Assembly: GCA_030673995.1 (NCBI GenBank)
Contig: DAOUYU010000122.1
Coordinates: 1-5,528 of the forward strand
Direction of reading: 5' to 3'
DNA: 5,528 nucleotides
Origin: Candidatus Aminicenantota bacterium
Lineage (GTDB): Bacteria; Acidobacteriota; Aminicenantia; Aminicenantales; Aminicenantaceae
The notes beneath the pieces were generated by a model. It was given only the letters and a program-made list of their open reading frames with translations. It made no database searches and was not told the DNA's origin. Every line of letters begins with the position of its first letter. Position 1 is the stretch's first letter. Shown here piece by piece: positions 3,826-5,528 of the stretch. Made by a program: the position numbers and the translations under genes.

Positions 3826-5528
3826 TTGAGAAAATTTAAACCGTATTTAAAATTTGTACACATGATTGTTTTGCTCTGCTGCGTGCTGATCGCAGCCCCC
3901 GAAACAATCGGGCAGACACTTAATGAAAAGAGTCTGAAAAATTTCACTTACCGCTCTATCGGGCCGACGAGGCAGAGCGGGAGGTTTGTGGATTTTGCCG
4001 TCCCTAAGCAGCAACCCTACACTTTTTATGCTGCAACCGCATCGGGGGGGCTGTGGAAAACAACAAACAACGGCATAACCTTTGAGCCGATTTTTGATCA
4101 TGAGAACGTTTTTTCCATCGGCGATATAGCCGTTGCGCCATCGGACCCGAATATTGTCTGGGTCGGAACAGGTGAGGCCAACAACTCGAGAAGCTCGTAC
4201 TGGGGTGATGGGATTTATAAGTCAATTAACGGCGGAAAGACATGGAAAAATATGGGACTTAAAGAGTCCCAGCATATAGGCCGTATTATTGTCCACCCGA
4301 AAAATCCCAAAATTGTCTATGTTGCAGCACTCGGTCACCTCTATTCTGAAAATCCTGAACGGGGATTATACAAAACAACCAACGGCGGCAAAACCTGGAA
4401 GAAGGTACTGGACGTGATCGTCCGTGGCAAGAACATCGGAGTGGTTGACCTTGCCATGGATCCGAAAAACTCGAACATACTCTACGCTACCTCCTATGAT
4501 AAAGTCCGTAAGCCATGGACGTTTAATCTGGGAGGACCTGGGAGTGCGATCTACAAGACGACCAATGCAGGGAAAAATTGGACAAAACTCGGCGGTGGGC
4601 TTCCAGGAGGAATGCTCGGGCGCATCGGTATCGATATATACAAGAAAAACTCCAATATTCTCTATGTAACCATTGAAAATGCCAATAAAAAGGGAATGTC
4701 TGATGAGGAACGGGAAAAAGAATTACTCGAGGGCAAATCAAGCCGTGGAATGATAGGTGGCGAAATCTACCGCTCCGATAATGCCGGTAAAACATGGAAG
4801 AAAGTCAACTCGGACAAACAGAGCATAGGAGGCGGACCTGCATACTACTACGGTCAAATAATAATCGATCCCAATGATGATAAAGTAATCCATGTCTTAA
4901 GTGCTACCTCTTGGGGAACCAAAGACGGCGGAAAGACATGGCTAAGGCGTCCTTTAGGATTTGGCGGCGATGACCATGCCTTATGGATCGATCCCAAAAA
5001 TTCCAATCATATACTTCTGGGCTATGACCATGGAATGGGCATAACCTATGACGGCGGAAAAAACTGGTATCACCCCGATTTTCTGCCCTTAGCTCAGTTT
5101 TACGCAGTCGGTGTGGATATGTCCTATCCTTATAACGTAGCAGGCGGTCTCCAGGACAACGGCTCACACTTGGGGCCCAGCACAAAACGAGGTGGCGGAC
5201 CAATAAGACTTGAAGACTGGCAGAATGTAGGCGGCGGTGATGGTATGTACAATGTTTTTGACCAGAAAACAAACCGTTACCTTTATAACGAATCCCAGTT
5301 CGGTCCTCTTTCAAGAGTAGACCTTAAGACCGGTGAGAGGAAAAGCATAGCTTATGGAAGACAAAAAAGGGAACTTCGTTGGAACTGGAATGCTCCCATA
5401 TTGGTGTCTCCGCACAACAGCGATGTTATTTACCATGCCGGAAACATACTGGTAAAATCTCCATTCCGTGGAGAGTACTGGGAAGAGGTCAGTCCTGACC
5501 TGACTACAAACGATCCTTCAAAGCTTAC
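3826..5528 (+). CDS. Secreted Asp-box (BNR/VPS10 sortilin-like) beta-propeller protein, 3' truncated by window edge
   Basis: The frame is open from TTG 3826 to the right edge, giving 567 complete codons with no stop. The N-terminus is a Sec signal peptide: basic LRKFKPYLKF, then hydrophobic VHMIVLLCCVLIAA (11-24), with cleavage probably between about 24 and 32. There is no proper lipobox despite the two Cys. The mature part has seven Asp-box turns: TTNNGITF (79-86), SINGGKTW (133-140), TTNGGKTW (184-191), TTNAGKNW (245-252), SDNAGKTW (317-324), TKDGGKTW (365-372) and TYDGGKNW (407-414). Most blades also carry a strand of the type DPKNSNILY. A glycine-rich AGGLQDNGSH segment lies at 439-448. 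Such proteins are usually near 1,000 residues, so about half is present. The fold is a multi-bladed beta-propeller acting outside the cytoplasm. Asp-boxes are structural, so glycosidase or peptidase activity cannot be claimed. Neighbouring genes give no substrate clue. Confidence 0.88.
   Translation, partial: MRKFKPYLKFVHMIVLLCCVLIAAPETIGQTLNEKSLKNFTYRSIGPTRQSGRFVDFAVPKQQPYTFYAATASGGLWKTTNNGITFEPIFDHENVFSIGDIAVAPSDPNIVWVGTGEANNSRSSYWGDGIYKSINGGKTWKNMGLKESQHIGRIIVHPKNPKIVYVAALGHLYSENPERGLYKTTNGGKTWKKVLDVIVRGKNIGVVDLAMDPKNSNILYATSYDKVRKPWTFNLGGPGSAIYKTTNAGKNWTKLGGGLPGGMLGRIGIDIYKKNSNILYVTIENANKKGMSDEEREKELLEGKSSRGMIGGEIYRSDNAGKTWKKVNSDKQSIGGGPAYYYGQIIIDPNDDKVIHVLSATSWGTKDGGKTWLRRPLGFGGDDHALWIDPKNSNHILLGYDHGMGITYDGGKNWYHPDFLPLAQFYAVGVDMSYPYNVAGGLQDNGSHLGPSTKRGGGPIRLEDWQNVGGGDGMYNVFDQKTNRYLYNESQFGPLSRVDLKTGERKSIAYGRQKRELRWNWNAPILVSPHNSDVIYHAGNILVKSPFRGEYWEEVSPDLTTNDPSKL

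Noticed and set aside
3847..5314. Several open frames on both strands inside the Asp-box protein gene
   Set aside because: All are out-of-frame shadows of the long continuous + strand frame, with Arg/His/Ser-rich translations.
3826..5528. Sialidase or other glycosidase call for the propeller protein
   Set aside because: Asp-boxes are structural turns shared by many propellers. No catalytic Arg triad or FRIP motif was seen, so an enzyme name is not supported.

Overview
The window is a 5.5 kb piece of bacterial genome. It holds the end of one gene, about 1.1 kb of decayed mobile-element DNA, a two-gene minus-strand unit, a divergent intergenic region of about 280 bases, and the first 567 codons of a large secreted protein that runs off the right edge. 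The secreted Asp-box (BNR/sortilin-like) protein, an Ig-like tail at the left edge and an ASKHA-ferredoxin protein together resemble Acidobacteriota/Aminicenantes-type genomes. That placement is inference from gene style; there is no marker gene here.

Layout. Bases 2-262 (+) encode the C-terminal 86 residues of a probable secreted beta-sandwich protein. Bases 263-1371 contain no intact gene. They hold the 3' ends of two different IS3-type (rve integrase) transposases facing each other: one on + at about 376-459, one on - at about 991-1149 with an in-frame amber stop. A candidate IS terminal sequence lies at 841-858, and a small broken reading frame at 1154-1297 (-). Bases 1372-3123 (-) encode a 583-residue RACo-type ATP-dependent reductive activator of corrinoid proteins: an N-terminal 2Fe-2S domain and a C-terminal ASKHA ATPase domain. 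Just upstream on the same strand, 3134-3541 encodes a 135-residue exported YfiM-like protein. The ribosome-binding site of the activator gene overlaps the stop codon of the YfiM-like gene, so the two are probably co-transcribed and perhaps translationally coupled.

Bases 3542-3825 separate this pair from the divergent + strand gene. The region carries candidate promoters in both directions, three copies of a 10-base box between the two -35 elements (one inverted, two in tandem), three tandem 11-base AT-rich repeats, and a symmetric inverted repeat ahead of a very strong Shine-Dalgarno sequence. From 3826 onward a TTG-started gene encodes a signal peptide followed by at least seven Asp-box blades, a VPS10/sortilin-like beta-propeller protein.

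No wholly new system can be claimed from this sequence. The points most worth following are the structured divergent control region, the RACo-type activator standing beside a YfiM-like envelope protein with no corrinoid methyltransferase in view, and the cluster of transposon remnants.
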